DNA from: Synechococcales cyanobacterium bin31.maxbin.ball.101
GTDB taxonomy: Bacteria; Cyanobacteriota; Cyanobacteriia; Leptolyngbyales; Leptolyngbyaceae
Assembly: GCA_013298165.1 (NCBI GenBank)
Contig: JAAFJU010000016.1
Span: 1-57,693 of the forward strand
Direction of reading: 5' to 3'
Length of the DNA stretch: 57,693 bases
Part shown: one piece after another, positions 26,380-34,228 of the stretch
Layout of the letters: every line of letters starts with the position of its first letter
How positions within the stretch are numbered: the stretch's first letter is position 1
Position numbers and translations under genes: made by a program
Notes under the pieces: model-generated
Databases searched by the model: none
Seen by the model: only the letters and a program-made list of their open reading frames with translations
Told to the model about the DNA's origin: nothing

Positions 26380-27810
26380 ATGCTGTCTCACTCAACTCAG
26401 GATTTTGATAACCCAGAATTTGATCATTCAGAATTGGATGAAGTAGTAACGCCGATCGAACGCTGGCTCGATCGCGGTGAACGGGCCTTTGTGGTCCTGG
26501 CGATTTTGTACCAGACGGGCTGTCTTTATTCATTGTTGAATTGGAACTTTAGTGCTGCCGATCCGATGATGACGCGGACGGATGCTGCGACGGAAGTGAG
26601 TGGTCCTGCGGGCGCACTGATGCGGTATTTTATTTTGCTTTGTCTGGGCTTGCTCTTGGCGGTGCGGTGGCGATCGGTGTGGGCTGCAGCTAAGCGACGC
26701 AAGGCGCTGTGGCTCTTGATGGGATGGCTGCTCCTGTCCTGTAGCTGGTCCATCAATCCCAATAGCCAAAAACTCGCCAATGAAATCATCAGTATTACGG
26801 TGATGGGAATTTACTTCGCCGCTCGGTTTCCGCTACGTGAAATGATGCCTTTGGCGGCCTTGGGTTTTGGGATTAGCGTGGTGATGAATTTCTTATTTTG
26901 TTTAGCGTTTCCGCAGTTTGGGATTCAGGTGGGGTTGCAGGAGGGGGCTTGGCGCGGGATGTTGATTCAGAAAAATTCGCTGGCTTGCTTGGTAGTGTTT
27001 GCGGCGATTCCGTTGCTCTGTACATTATTTTCGGGGGTGAAACGCGATCGGCTCTGGTACTGGCTGGGGCTGGTGGTTTCTGCCTTGCTTGTGGTGATGT
27101 CCAACTCTAAAACGGGATTATTAATCTTTGTGATGATGATGGTGTTCATTCCGATTTTCCAAAAGATGCGCTCTAGACACTATTTGGCATTGCCGATGTT
27201 TTTCTGTGCGATGGTGGCGGGAACGATGGTAGCGTTGCTATTGCTGGGAAACTATGAGGAGATTTTGCTCGGATTGGGGCGAGATCCAAGTTTGTCTGGC
27301 CGGACAGAAATCTGGGAAGCGATGGCTGAAAAGATCATGCAGCAACCCGTTACGGGCTACGGCTACAACGGGTTTTGGTTAGCAAGAGAGGGAGAATCTC
27401 TGGATATTTGGTATCGATCGAAGGACTTACCTCCCCATGGCCACAATGGCTATCTCAACCTAACGTTGGACTTAGGCTTAACGGGATTGGGACTCTTTTT
27501 AGCCAGTTATTTTAAGGCATTCCAACGATCGTTCGTCTGGTTGCGCTGGACGGCGGGACCGGAGGGCTTGATGCCAATTCTATTTGTCTCTGTGATGCTG
27601 ATTTACAACATGACCGAAGAAGTCTTGATCGCGAACGCCAATTTCAACGCATTTTGGTTATTTTACGTTTACCTGACGACCGCGATCTTGATTAACTCCG
27701 TTACGGATGAAGCGCTTGAAGGAAAAAGCGACGATACAGGTCACAACTGGGAATCAACTGCTGATTTTCCACAACCACTAGCCCTTGACTCTGAAGTTGA
27801 AACGCCATAA
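26380..27810 (+). CDS. Wzy-like O-antigen/EPS polymerase
   Basis: This 476-residue membrane protein has about 10-12 transmembrane segments. It carries the O-antigen ligase/polymerase signature: the W-rich WLLLSCSWSINPNSQKLANE region, GRTEIWEAMAEKIMQQPVTGYGYNGF, and the conserved PPHGHNGYLNLTLDLGLTGLGLFLASYF loop near residue 350. It would polymerise flipped repeat units at the periplasmic face, completing the Wzx/Wzy/Wzc/Wza set. The last 36 codons overlap the 3' end of the convergent AAA-like gene by 110 nt, and the tail (EALEGKSDDTGHNWE) is hydrophilic and probably dispensable. Confidence 0.88.
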   Translation: MLSHSTQDFDNPEFDHSELDEVVTPIERWLDRGERAFVVLAILYQTGCLYSLLNWNFSAADPMMTRTDAATEVSGPAGALMRYFILLCLGLLLAVRWRSVWAAAKRRKALWLLMGWLLLSCSWSINPNSQKLANEIISITVMGIYFAARFPLREMMPLAALGFGISVVMNFLFCLAFPQFGIQVGLQEGAWRGMLIQKNSLACLVVFAAIPLLCTLFSGVKRDRLWYWLGLVVSALLVVMSNSKTGLLIFVMMMVFIPIFQKMRSRHYLALPMFFCAMVAGTMVALLLLGNYEEILLGLGRDPSLSGRTEIWEAMAEKIMQQPVTGYGYNGFWLAREGESLDIWYRSKDLPPHGHNGYLNLTLDLGLTGLGLFLASYFKAFQRSFVWLRWTAGPEGLMPILFVSVMLIYNMTEEVLIANANFNAFWLFYVYLTTAILINSVTDEALEGKSDDTGHNWESTADFPQPLALDSEVETP

Positions 27811-29047
27811 GCGGTTCGATGTAGTCCAGCTTTTTGTTGTTGACGATCGCCTTCATCACCATGGCCGCTTCTGGGTTTTGGCGCAAATCTGCAAGCTTTT
27901 GCCGCAGGTGGCTACTGTAAATGCCATTGGGAGAAATGGAGCTTTCAAAGAGCTGGTCAATGGTGACTTCCGGTAAGCTCAACTGATACAGACCCCAATG
28001 GATCAAAAATGGATTGCTACCGACGAGCTTCGACATTTCCTCAGCAACTTGGTCTGCATCGGCGAGGCTGTAGCGCTTGGCGAGTTCCTGCACTTGAGAC
28101 AACCCAAACCCTGGCAGATCAATCAAAACCCCGGCATTGAACGGAGATTGCGTCATGTTCATGGGCGCATAAACATCCGTTGCGTAGACGAGTGCCAGAC
28201 GAAGCTGCTGCCACAGTTCGCTATGCCGATCGCCGTAACGACCTTTTTCATGCCAAGTGCGCAACATGCCGAAGAAGTCTGCGGCAATGTGACCATGATT
28301 AAAGACCACATCCACGTCATCGAGCACCACCACCAGTGGCACTTTCATCTGCGGCAGAATGTAGTTCTCAAAGTAGTGGGTGCAGTTGTAGCTCACCCCA
28401 AAGAGAGCATCCCAGTGATCATCCAGCTTGTTTTCCAGACCCAAGCTGCGCGTGACGACCGCACAGAACCATTTTAAAAATCGGCCTAAATCTTGCATGA
28501 CCTCTGCATCGACCAGACGCAAATTAATCATGACGGTGCCGACGGACTGCGATCGGACATCTAAAAGCACTTTAGAAGCCAAAGAACTCTTCCCTGATTG
28601 ACGAGGAGCCTTAAGTCGGACAAGTCCACCCGCCTGGTGAAGGATGGCATCTTGGAAAATGGACTCGACAGGCGTGCGCGAGACATAAAATGGAGAATCT
28701 AAGGCCAGTTGGCCGCTGGGAGGCAGCACCATGCGCCCACCAACGGCTCCTTCGGAATCGGTGTAGTCTTCAGGATTCAGAGAGAGGTCAAAAGCCCGGA
28801 AATAACATTCTAAGGTCTGCTGATCGACCGCAATTTTCCGCCCACGGACTCGGGCAAGGGTGTTAGCGCTTAAACCCGTTCGATCGCTCAAATCTTGCAG
28901 CGTCAAGAGTTTACTATCGTTGTGTTGATTGACGTACCGCATCTCAGCCGCCTGCAATCTTTGCCAGCCCTTTTTGCTGAGCAAGATACCGCGCTTGCGT
29001 TTAGCCGCCTGAGATTTCTGGGCCATGGGAGGTATTGATAGCAGCAT
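27701..29047 (-). CDS. AAA-like domain ATPase with N-terminal HTH-like region
   Basis: This 448-residue protein matches the cyanobacterial AAA-like (AAA_35) STAND-type ATPases. An N-terminal segment (about 45-72, LTLQDLSDRTGLSANTLARVRG) looks like a helix-turn-helix. The ATPase follows with FYVSRTPVESI, P-loop APRQSGKSS (147-155), Walker B PLVVVLDDVDVVF (about 244-256) and a sensor region IDLPGFGLSQVQELAKRY. The C-terminal part is a winged-helix-like domain. Such proteins are thought to be signalling or regulatory switches; no specific role is known. It is convergent with and overlaps the EPS polymerase gene. An alternative ATG lies seven codons downstream. Confidence 0.78.
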   Translation of the reverse strand: MLLSIPPMAQKSQAAKRKRGILLSKKGWQRLQAAEMRYVNQHNDSKLLTLQDLSDRTGLSANTLARVRGRKIAVDQQTLECYFRAFDLSLNPEDYTDSEGAVGGRMVLPPSGQLALDSPFYVSRTPVESIFQDAILHQAGGLVRLKAPRQSGKSSLASKVLLDVRSQSVGTVMINLRLVDAEVMQDLGRFLKWFCAVVTRSLGLENKLDDHWDALFGVSYNCTHYFENYILPQMKVPLVVVLDDVDVVFNHGHIAADFFGMLRTWHEKGRYGDRHSELWQQLRLALVYATDVYAPMNMTQSPFNAGVLIDLPGFGLSQVQELAKRYSLADADQVAEEMSKLVGSNPFLIHWGLYQLSLPEVTIDQLFESSISPNGIYSSHLRQKLADLRQNPEAAMVMKAIVNNKKLDYIEPLMAFQLQSQGLVVVENQQLIPSCDLYRRFFLQALHP

Positions 29048-29308
29048 TTTGTGTAAGTTGAGCGACGTTCAAGACATATCCAGTCCACTAACAATATCAC
29101 CTGTGACAAATAAGGGATACAACTTTAAGGCCCGAAGAAAATAGATCCGTCAGACTAAATTTTAATTGCAACAGTTAATGAGATTGTTAAAGTGGATTTT
29201 TTTGTCCAAAGAATTTGGAATAAAAGTCAATTCTTTTCCGTTTCTCAATATACGTCATTTTGGCCAATTAGGTCGGCAAAGTTACTTATTTGGCAGAATT
29301 TCCCTGTT

Positions 29309-29488
29309 CTAGGTCAATTTTCGGGCTTTCCAGGTCCCACCATATTTGTAATGGGGATTGGATTTGTGATCTAAACAACAAGCTTGGCAGAGGAAAAACC
29401 ACTGCTTTGAGGCATCTTTTTGGACTCGAAATAATGTGTCCATGCTGTGTTGACAGATATTACATTTTTTTTCTCTTTGTCTCGCCAT
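29309..29488 (-). CDS. Small zinc-ribbon-like protein (59 residues)
   Basis: This short gene is easy to miss. The ATG at 29488 (reverse strand) opens a 59-codon frame with two paired-cysteine knuckles: CNIC at residues 9-12 and CQACC at 34-38. It is strongly basic and ends YKYGGTWKARK, a pattern I recall from small conserved cyanobacterial and proteobacterial zinc-ribbon proteins. It probably binds one zinc and perhaps nucleic acid. It lies 26 nt downstream of clpB on the same strand, so it may be the last gene of a clpB transcript. No strong ribosome site is seen. The family recognition is from memory. Confidence 0.75.
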   Translation of the reverse strand: MARQREKKCNICQHSMDTLFRVQKDASKQWFFLCQACCLDHKSNPHYKYGGTWKARKLT

Positions 29489-29514
29489 GTAGAATTTACG
29501 ATTGCCAGTGATTT

Positions 29515-32169
29515 TTAGGTGTCTTTTCGATCGAAGGTCAAAGCGTCATCCACACAGTCAATCAGGATGGTATCGCCGGGTCCAAAGGTTTGGTCGAGGA
29601 TCTGGGTGGCGATCGGATTTTGCAGTTTGCGCTGGATGGCACGGCGCAGCGGTCGAGCACCGTAGGTCGGGTCGTAGCCCGCTTCTGCGACGTAGGATTT
29701 GGCGGATTCTGTGATTTCCAAGGCGATCTTTTGGTCCTTGAGGAGCGATTCGATGCGTTGGATTTGCAGGGTGACGATGCTGCTGAGTTCCTTGCGGCCC
29801 AGGGGATGGAAGATGATGGTTTCGTCAATGCGGTTGAGAAACTCTGGCCGGAATTGTTTCCGCAGTGCCGTTAAGACGCGGGTTTCGAGTTCGGGATGGT
29901 TGCGATCGTCCGACGAAAGTTCCAAGATATCGCCGCTGCCGACGTTGCTGGTCATGATGATGACGGTATTTGCAAAGGCGACGGTGCGGCCTTGACCGTC
30001 CGTAATCCGGCCATCATCCAGCATCTGCAAGAAGATATTGAAAACGTCGGGATGGGCTTTTTCCATTTCGTCTAGCAAAATGACGGAATAGGGTTTACGC
30101 CTCACGGCTTCGGTGAGCTGCCCGCCTTTTTCCGAATCGACATATCCCGGCGGCGACCCAATCACCCGCATGACGGAGTTTTTCTCCATATATTCCGACA
30201 TATCCAGCCGAATCATTGCCTCTTGGGTGTCGAACAGGACTTCAGCGAGGGCGCGGGCCAGTTCGGTCTTACCCACGCCTGTGGGTCCGAGGAAAAGAAA
30301 GGATCCGATCGGACGGTTGGCGTCTTTCATGCCGGAGCGTGCCCGACGAATGGCAGCGGCGACGGCTTCGATCGCATCCGGTTGACCGACGACTTTTTGG
30401 CCGAGGTAGGATTCTAGAGTGAGCAGCTTTTGCCGTTCTGACTCCACAAGGCGGCTGACGGGAATTCCGGTCCATTTGGCGACGATTTCGGCAATATCGG
30501 ACTCGTTGACCTGTTCACGGGCCAGCATGGATCCAGAGGACTGAAGGGCGGTGATGTCGCTTTCTTTTTTGGCGTGGTCTGCTTCGAGTTGCTGCAATTC
30601 GTATTGCAGGCGATACATGTTGTTGTAATCAAACTCCCGTTCGGCTTGTTTGATTTGGGTACGGAGTTGATCTTCTTTTTTCAGATCTTCGTTGCGCTCG
30701 TCCAGGATTGCTTTTTCGCTTTCCCAGCGTGTTGCAAGATCGGTTTTCTTCAGTTCTAGTTTTTCAATTTCAGATTCGATTTTCTCAATGCGGGTTTTGG
30801 ACGTAGCACTGGTGTTTTTACCTTCGTCGGATAGCGATCGCTTTTCCATTTGCAACTTAGCCAGTCGCCGCTCCATCATCTCTAGGGCGGCGGGTTTTGA
30901 CGTGACTTCCATCTTCAATTTTGCGGCGGCTTCATCGACTAGATCGATCGCTTTATCCGGCAAAAACCGATCGGCAATATAGCGCGATGATAAGGTTGCG
31001 GCTGCCACCAATGCAGAGTCGGCAATCTTGACGCCATGATGCGCTTCGTAGCGCTCTTTTAATCCGCGCAAAATCGATACGGTATCTTCGACACTGGGCT
31101 GCTCCACGAGGACTTGCTGAAAGCGCCGATCGAAGGCGGGATCTTTTTCAATATACGCCCGGTATTCATCCAAGGTCGTCGCGCCAATGCAGCGCAATTC
31201 GCCCCGCGCCAACATGGGTTTGAGTAAATTACTAGCATCCATGGCTCCTTGACTGCCACCTGCGCCCATGACCGTGTGAAGCTCATCGATAAAGAGGACA
31301 ATCTGCCCCTCGGAATCCATCACGGCCTTGAGGCACGATCGCAGCCGCTCTTCAAATTCCCCCCGATATTTCGCTCCGGCGATCAGGGATCCCATATCTA
31401 AGGAGATCAACTGCCGATCTTTGAGCGAGTCCGGGACTTGTCCGTCGGCAATACGGGAGGCGAGACCTTCGGCGATCGCGGTTTTGCCGACGCCGGGTTC
31501 GCCGATTAAGACAGGGTTATTTTTGCTGCGACGGGAGAGAACTTGAATGACGCGGCGGATTTCTTCATCGCGACCAATGACGGGATCGATTTTGCCCTGT
31601 TTTGCCATTTCGGTCAGATCTCGTCCGAAGCGTTCTAGGGGAGATTCGGTGTTGCTGCTCTTGCCGGAGGGTAAACCGGGAACATTGGTTTCTCGGGCTG
31701 CTGCGAGTTCTTTGGCGGCAGCAGCTTCCTTGAGGACTTCTTTGACAGCTCCTTCGAGTTGCTTGACATCGAGGCTAGACGCACGGAACAGGCGCATTCC
31801 GATGCGGGGATCCGTGGAGAAGCCGATGAGGATGTGGGCTTCGGAGATCAGGTCATCCTGGAGGCTTTTGCGGGTGATTTCGGCCCGATCGAGCAGTTTT
31901 TCTAGGCTATAGCCGACGTAGAGCTGATCGACGGTGCCGAGCTTGGGTTGGCGGTTGGTGAAGTCGTCAAGCTGCTGGAAGAAGCGGGTGACATCGACGT
32001 TGACCTTCGTGAGCATTTTGGATGCGATGCCGTCAGACTGCTCTAGGAGCGCGATCAGCAGATGCTCGGCTTCTAGGTTCTGGTGCTTATAGCGCCGAAC
32101 GATATCCTGGGACTGGACGATCGCCTCCCATGCTTTTTCGGTGAATTTGCTCGGATCGGTTGGCTGCAT
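29515..32169 (-). CDS. clpB: ATP-dependent disaggregase ClpB
   Basis: This 884-residue Hsp100 chaperone works with DnaK to rescue aggregated proteins. The N-domain (about 1-150) is followed by AAA1 with Walker A GEPGVGKT (about 223-230) and Walker [11 protein letters not shown]. The coiled-coil M-domain (about 420-545, [15 protein letters not shown] to [17 protein letters not shown]) marks it as ClpB rather than ClpA or ClpC. AAA2 has Walker A GPTGVGKT (about 628-635) and [13 protein letters not shown], and the C-terminal domain ends with [18 protein letters not shown]. No IGF/L ClpP-binding loop is evident, as expected. The upstream 347 nt must hold its promoter, but I see no CIRCE element. 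Confidence 0.97.
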   Translation of the reverse strand: MQPTDPSKFTEKAWEAIVQSQDIVRRYKHQNLEAEHLLIALLEQSDGIASKMLTKVNVDVTRFFQQLDDFTNRQPKLGTVDQLYVGYSLEKLLDRAEITRKSLQDDLISEAHILIGFSTDPRIGMRLFRASSLDVKQLEGAVKEVLKEAAAAKELAAARETNVPGLPSGKSSNTESPLERFGRDLTEMAKQGKIDPVIGRDEEIRRVIQVLSRRSKNNPVLIGEPGVGKTAIAEGLASRIADGQVPDSLKDRQLISLDMGSLIAGAKYRGEFEERLRSCLKAVMDSEGQIVLFIDELHTVMGAGGSQGAMDASNLLKPMLARGELRCIGATTLDEYRAYIEKDPAFDRRFQQVLVEQPSVEDTVSILRGLKERYEAHHGVKIADSALVAAATLSSRYIADRFLPDKAIDLVDEAAAKLKMEVTSKPAALEMMERRLAKLQMEKRSLSDEGKNTSATSKTRIEKIESEIEKLELKKTDLATRWESEKAILDERNEDLKKEDQLRTQIKQAEREFDYNNMYRLQYELQQLEADHAKKESDITALQSSGSMLAREQVNESDIAEIVAKWTGIPVSRLVESERQKLLTLESYLGQKVVGQPDAIEAVAAAIRRARSGMKDANRPIGSFLFLGPTGVGKTELARALAEVLFDTQEAMIRLDMSEYMEKNSVMRVIGSPPGYVDSEKGGQLTEAVRRKPYSVILLDEMEKAHPDVFNIFLQMLDDGRITDGQGRTVAFANTVIIMTSNVGSGDILELSSDDRNHPELETRVLTALRKQFRPEFLNRIDETIIFHPLGRKELSSIVTLQIQRIESLLKDQKIALEITESAKSYVAEAGYDPTYGARPLRRAIQRKLQNPIATQILDQTFGPGDTILIDCVDDALTFDRKDT

Positions 32170-32516
32170 CGGTCTGGGAAATGAATGATAAGAGCTTCTA
32201 TTGTAAAGCTAGGTGACACAAGCGCTCAGAGTTTTCTTTGAAGGCGGAGTCTGGAAGGGTCTTTCTACCATTTTCTGACACATTTGTTACGTTTTTGCAC
32301 TTTAATCCTCTTTTGCGGATTTCAGCAGGCGTTGTGTAAAACAATCTTGAAGCGATCGCGCTACTTAGATCTCTCAACATAAAAACAGGATAAAGACTGA
32401 ATCTTCTCCGCAATTTAGCTGAGTGAGATGCGGATACTAGGGACATGGCAACTTTGTTGTTAAGGAATATTAATTCCTTGTGACTAGACACCCCCTAATA
32501 CTCAATCAGTTTCATT
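32170..32516. other. Promoter region between clpB and a small membrane protein gene
   Basis: This is a 347-nt divergent spacer. It contains a near-palindrome AAGGAAT-AT-TAATTCCTT at 32462-32479, close to the plus-strand gene. No GAGTGCTAA-type CIRCE is visible, so heat control of clpB, if any, must use another system. A 97-codon minus-strand frame here lacks recognisable features. Confidence 0.4.
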
Positions 32517-32819
32517 ATGCTTCACAGATTATTTTCCCCTGGGCCATCACTCCGGTTCGATCGGTATATCCGATTTTTACTCTTGGCGTCTGGCAGTTTG
32601 ATTATGGTGACGTTACTTTCGAGTTTGGCCTATGGCAAGACGTACGATCGCTTGATGCGATTGGGGACGATTTTGTCTTTGCCGGATGTTCCTGCAAGTT
32701 CAGTGCCTATTTTTTGGGGCTGCTTTTTGTTGTTGGGGTTGTTTGTTGCGTTTTTGGCACAGCCGCTTTATGTGCGGGGGCGGGGGGGCGATCGGGGGAA
32801 TTCTCGTCGGGGGATTTGA
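32517..32819 (+). CDS. Small hypothetical membrane protein
   Basis: This 100-residue protein is not recognised. It has two clear hydrophobic segments (FLLLASGSLIMVTLLSSLAYG, about 21-41, and IFWGCFLLLGLFVAFLAQPLY, about 65-85), a short loop with KTYDRLMRLGTILSLPD, and a basic Arg/Gly tail. The hydrophobicity pattern makes this frame more plausible than the overlapping 115-codon frame from 32480. It stands alone, divergent from clpB, and is followed by a small palindromic repeat. Confidence 0.5.
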   Translation: MLHRLFSPGPSLRFDRYIRFLLLASGSLIMVTLLSSLAYGKTYDRLMRLGTILSLPDVPASSVPIFWGCFLLLGLFVAFLAQPLYVRGRGGDRGNSRRGI

Positions 32820-32852
32820 ATTTTTGAATTTTTGAATTTTTTCGTGGGGTTT

Positions 32853-32879
32853 GGGTGCGTTGCTTCGCTTAACGCACCC
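32853..32879. repeat. Palindromic repeat GGGTGCGTT...AACGCACCC
   Basis: GGGTGCGTT (32853-32861) and AACGCACCC (32871-32879) form a perfect 9-bp stem around GCTTCGCTT. This GGGTGCGTTxxGCTTxxGCTAACGCACCC motif is a known type of interspersed cyanobacterial repeat. It lies between the convergent small membrane protein gene and exbD. Confidence 0.75.
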
Positions 32880-32911
32880 TACCAGTTTTTGGGGTTTTGG
32901 GATTCCGGGAT

Positions 32912-33322
32912 TTACAGTTTTTGGGTGGCGATCGCGACTTTGATGCCTTCGATCTTTTTGACTTGATCTAATACGGCGACGATGTTGCCATGCTCAACCG
33001 ATTTGTCGGCGTTGATGATGACGACGGTTTGTTGTGTGGCGATCATTAACGATCGGAGATTCGATTCTAATTGTTCGATCGGGATCACCTGTTCGTTCAA
33101 TGCCAGAGTTCCATTGGGAAAGACGGTGATATTGACGCGGGTTTGCTGTTGCTGTTGGGATTGGGAGGCTTTGGGAAGGTTGACGATTAAGCCTTCTGAT
33201 TTGGTCAAGTATAAGGTTGACATAATAAAGAATGTCAAAATGGCAAACACAACATCCATCAGCGGCACGATCGTGGTGGCAATTTCAACCGGACGATCGG
33301 ATTCGGGCGGGGTTCGCATCAT
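32912..33322 (-). CDS. exbD: ExbD/TolR family biopolymer transport protein
   Basis: This 136-residue protein has a short cytoplasmic start, one transmembrane helix (VPLMDVVFAILTFFIMSTLYL, about 19-39) carrying the conserved Asp of the proton pathway in PLMDVVF, and a periplasmic domain (INVTVFPNGTLALNEQVIP ... VVIINADKSVEHGNIVAVLDQVKKIEGIKV). With ExbB it converts proton motive force into motion of TonB. The start overlaps the exbB stop by 4 nt. tonB and a TonB-dependent receptor lie just upstream in the other direction, so ExbD is favoured over TolR. Confidence 0.92.
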   Translation of the reverse strand: MMRTPPESDRPVEIATTIVPLMDVVFAILTFFIMSTLYLTKSEGLIVNLPKASQSQQQQQTRVNITVFPNGTLALNEQVIPIEQLESNLRSLMIATQQTVVIINADKSVEHGNIVAVLDQVKKIEGIKVAIATQKL

Positions 33323-33987
33323 GAGACTTCCACTCCAGCCGTTTCAAATGGGGTTTCAAGCAAGTTTTCAAGCCGACAACGATGGACTAATTCCATTTGT
33401 CCGCCGCATTCTTCTAAGAGGGTCATCTGTCGTTGGTAAGTCCCTCGGAAAATGGTCAGTGCAAGCAGGGCGATCGTGGCAACCATCAGACCTGCTGCTG
33501 TCGTAATTAATGCTTCACTAATGCCCGCCGATACAACGGCTGTCTTCGTTCCACCCACATCGCCTAAATTTAAACCGCTAAAGGCTTGAATCAATCCCGT
33601 TACGGTCCCTAGTAGTCCCAGCAATGGCGCTAATCCCACAATCATTTCATACCAATTCATAAACCGTTTTAGCCCCGGAATTTCCGATCGCAGTTCGGCT
33701 TCCATGGCCAAGCGAAAGGTGTCTGGACTGGCTTTGGGCAATTGCAATGCCGCTAACATAATGCGGGCGATCGGCAAATCCAAATTTCGCTGAGCCTTTT
33801 CGATCGCAAGCTCGGGCTGGCGCTGGTAAAGTTCCACCAACTCCTTTGCAAACTTCGGCTGACGCTTGGACAGTTTTAACCAAAAGCGCGATCGTTCAAT
33901 CCCCGATGCAATCACAAAAATCGAAAACCCCAACAACGGGAATAGCACAATCCCCGCAACGGTAAACAGCAACTGAAATACGCCCAT
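33319..33987 (-). CDS. exbB: ExbB/TolQ/MotA family proton channel protein
   Basis: This 222-residue protein has three transmembrane helices: one near the N-terminus (VAGIVLFPLLGFSIFVIASG, about 10-29) and two after a cytoplasmic helical stretch. The family signature is clear: LGLLGTVTGLIQAFSGL followed by SAGISEALITTAAGLMVATIALLALTIF. It forms the pentameric channel around ExbD dimers in the inner membrane. It is the first gene of an exbB-exbD operon (4-nt overlap), divergent from tonB, with a MITE-like palindrome between them. Confidence 0.92.
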   Translation of the reverse strand: MGVFQLLFTVAGIVLFPLLGFSIFVIASGIERSRFWLKLSKRQPKFAKELVELYQRQPELAIEKAQRNLDLPIARIMLAALQLPKASPDTFRLAMEAELRSEIPGLKRFMNWYEMIVGLAPLLGLLGTVTGLIQAFSGLNLGDVGGTKTAVVSAGISEALITTAAGLMVATIALLALTIFRGTYQRQMTLLEECGGQMELVHRCRLENLLETPFETAGVEVS

Positions 33988-34023
33988 AAAACCCCAACAG
34001 TTTTCTCGTAACGACTGAAACCC

Positions 34024-34113
34024 GATCCCCCTAGCCCCCTTGGGAAGGGGGAACCAGAACTATTTTGCAAGTCCTCTTCAAAGTCCCCCTTCCCAAGGGG
34101 GATTTAGGGGGAT
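34024..34113. repeat. 90-bp inverted repeat, family C (MITE-like)
   Basis: GATCCCCCTAGCCCCCTTGG (from 34024) and the matching CCAAGGGGGATTTAGGGGG...ATC (to 34113) are ends of a long palindrome with inner arms CCCCCTTGGGAAGGGGGA / TCCCCCTTCCCAAGGGGG and a 30-nt loop. This is a widespread cyanobacterial small repeat. It sits in the exbB-tonB divergent spacer. Confidence 0.8.
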
Positions 34114-34176
34114 CTCTTCTTACAACTTTTTTAATACCAGCACGTAGGAGAATTATGGTACCTTAGGGCCAATAAG

Positions 34177-34191
34177 TGCAAGTCTTTCTCA
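34177..34191 (+). promoter_or_regulatory. Candidate Fur box upstream of tonB
   Basis: TGCAAGTCTTTCTCA matches the 7-1-7 Fur consensus (TGAGAATNATTCTCA form) at about 11 of 14 informative positions, 38 nt before the tonB start. Iron control of tonB is common in cyanobacteria. The match is imperfect, so this is a weak call. Confidence 0.3.
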
Positions 34192-34228
34192 ATAAGACAG
34201 CCTGTCGTAGTTCAGATCTCGGTCTACC

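Noticed and set aside
32198-32491. 97-codon minus-strand frame upstream of clpB
   Set aside because: Composition and lack of motifs look random; it lies where the clpB promoter must be.
32480-32827. 115-codon frame overlapping the small membrane protein gene
   Set aside because: Its sequence has no coherent membrane or family pattern, whereas the 32517 frame shows two clean transmembrane segments.
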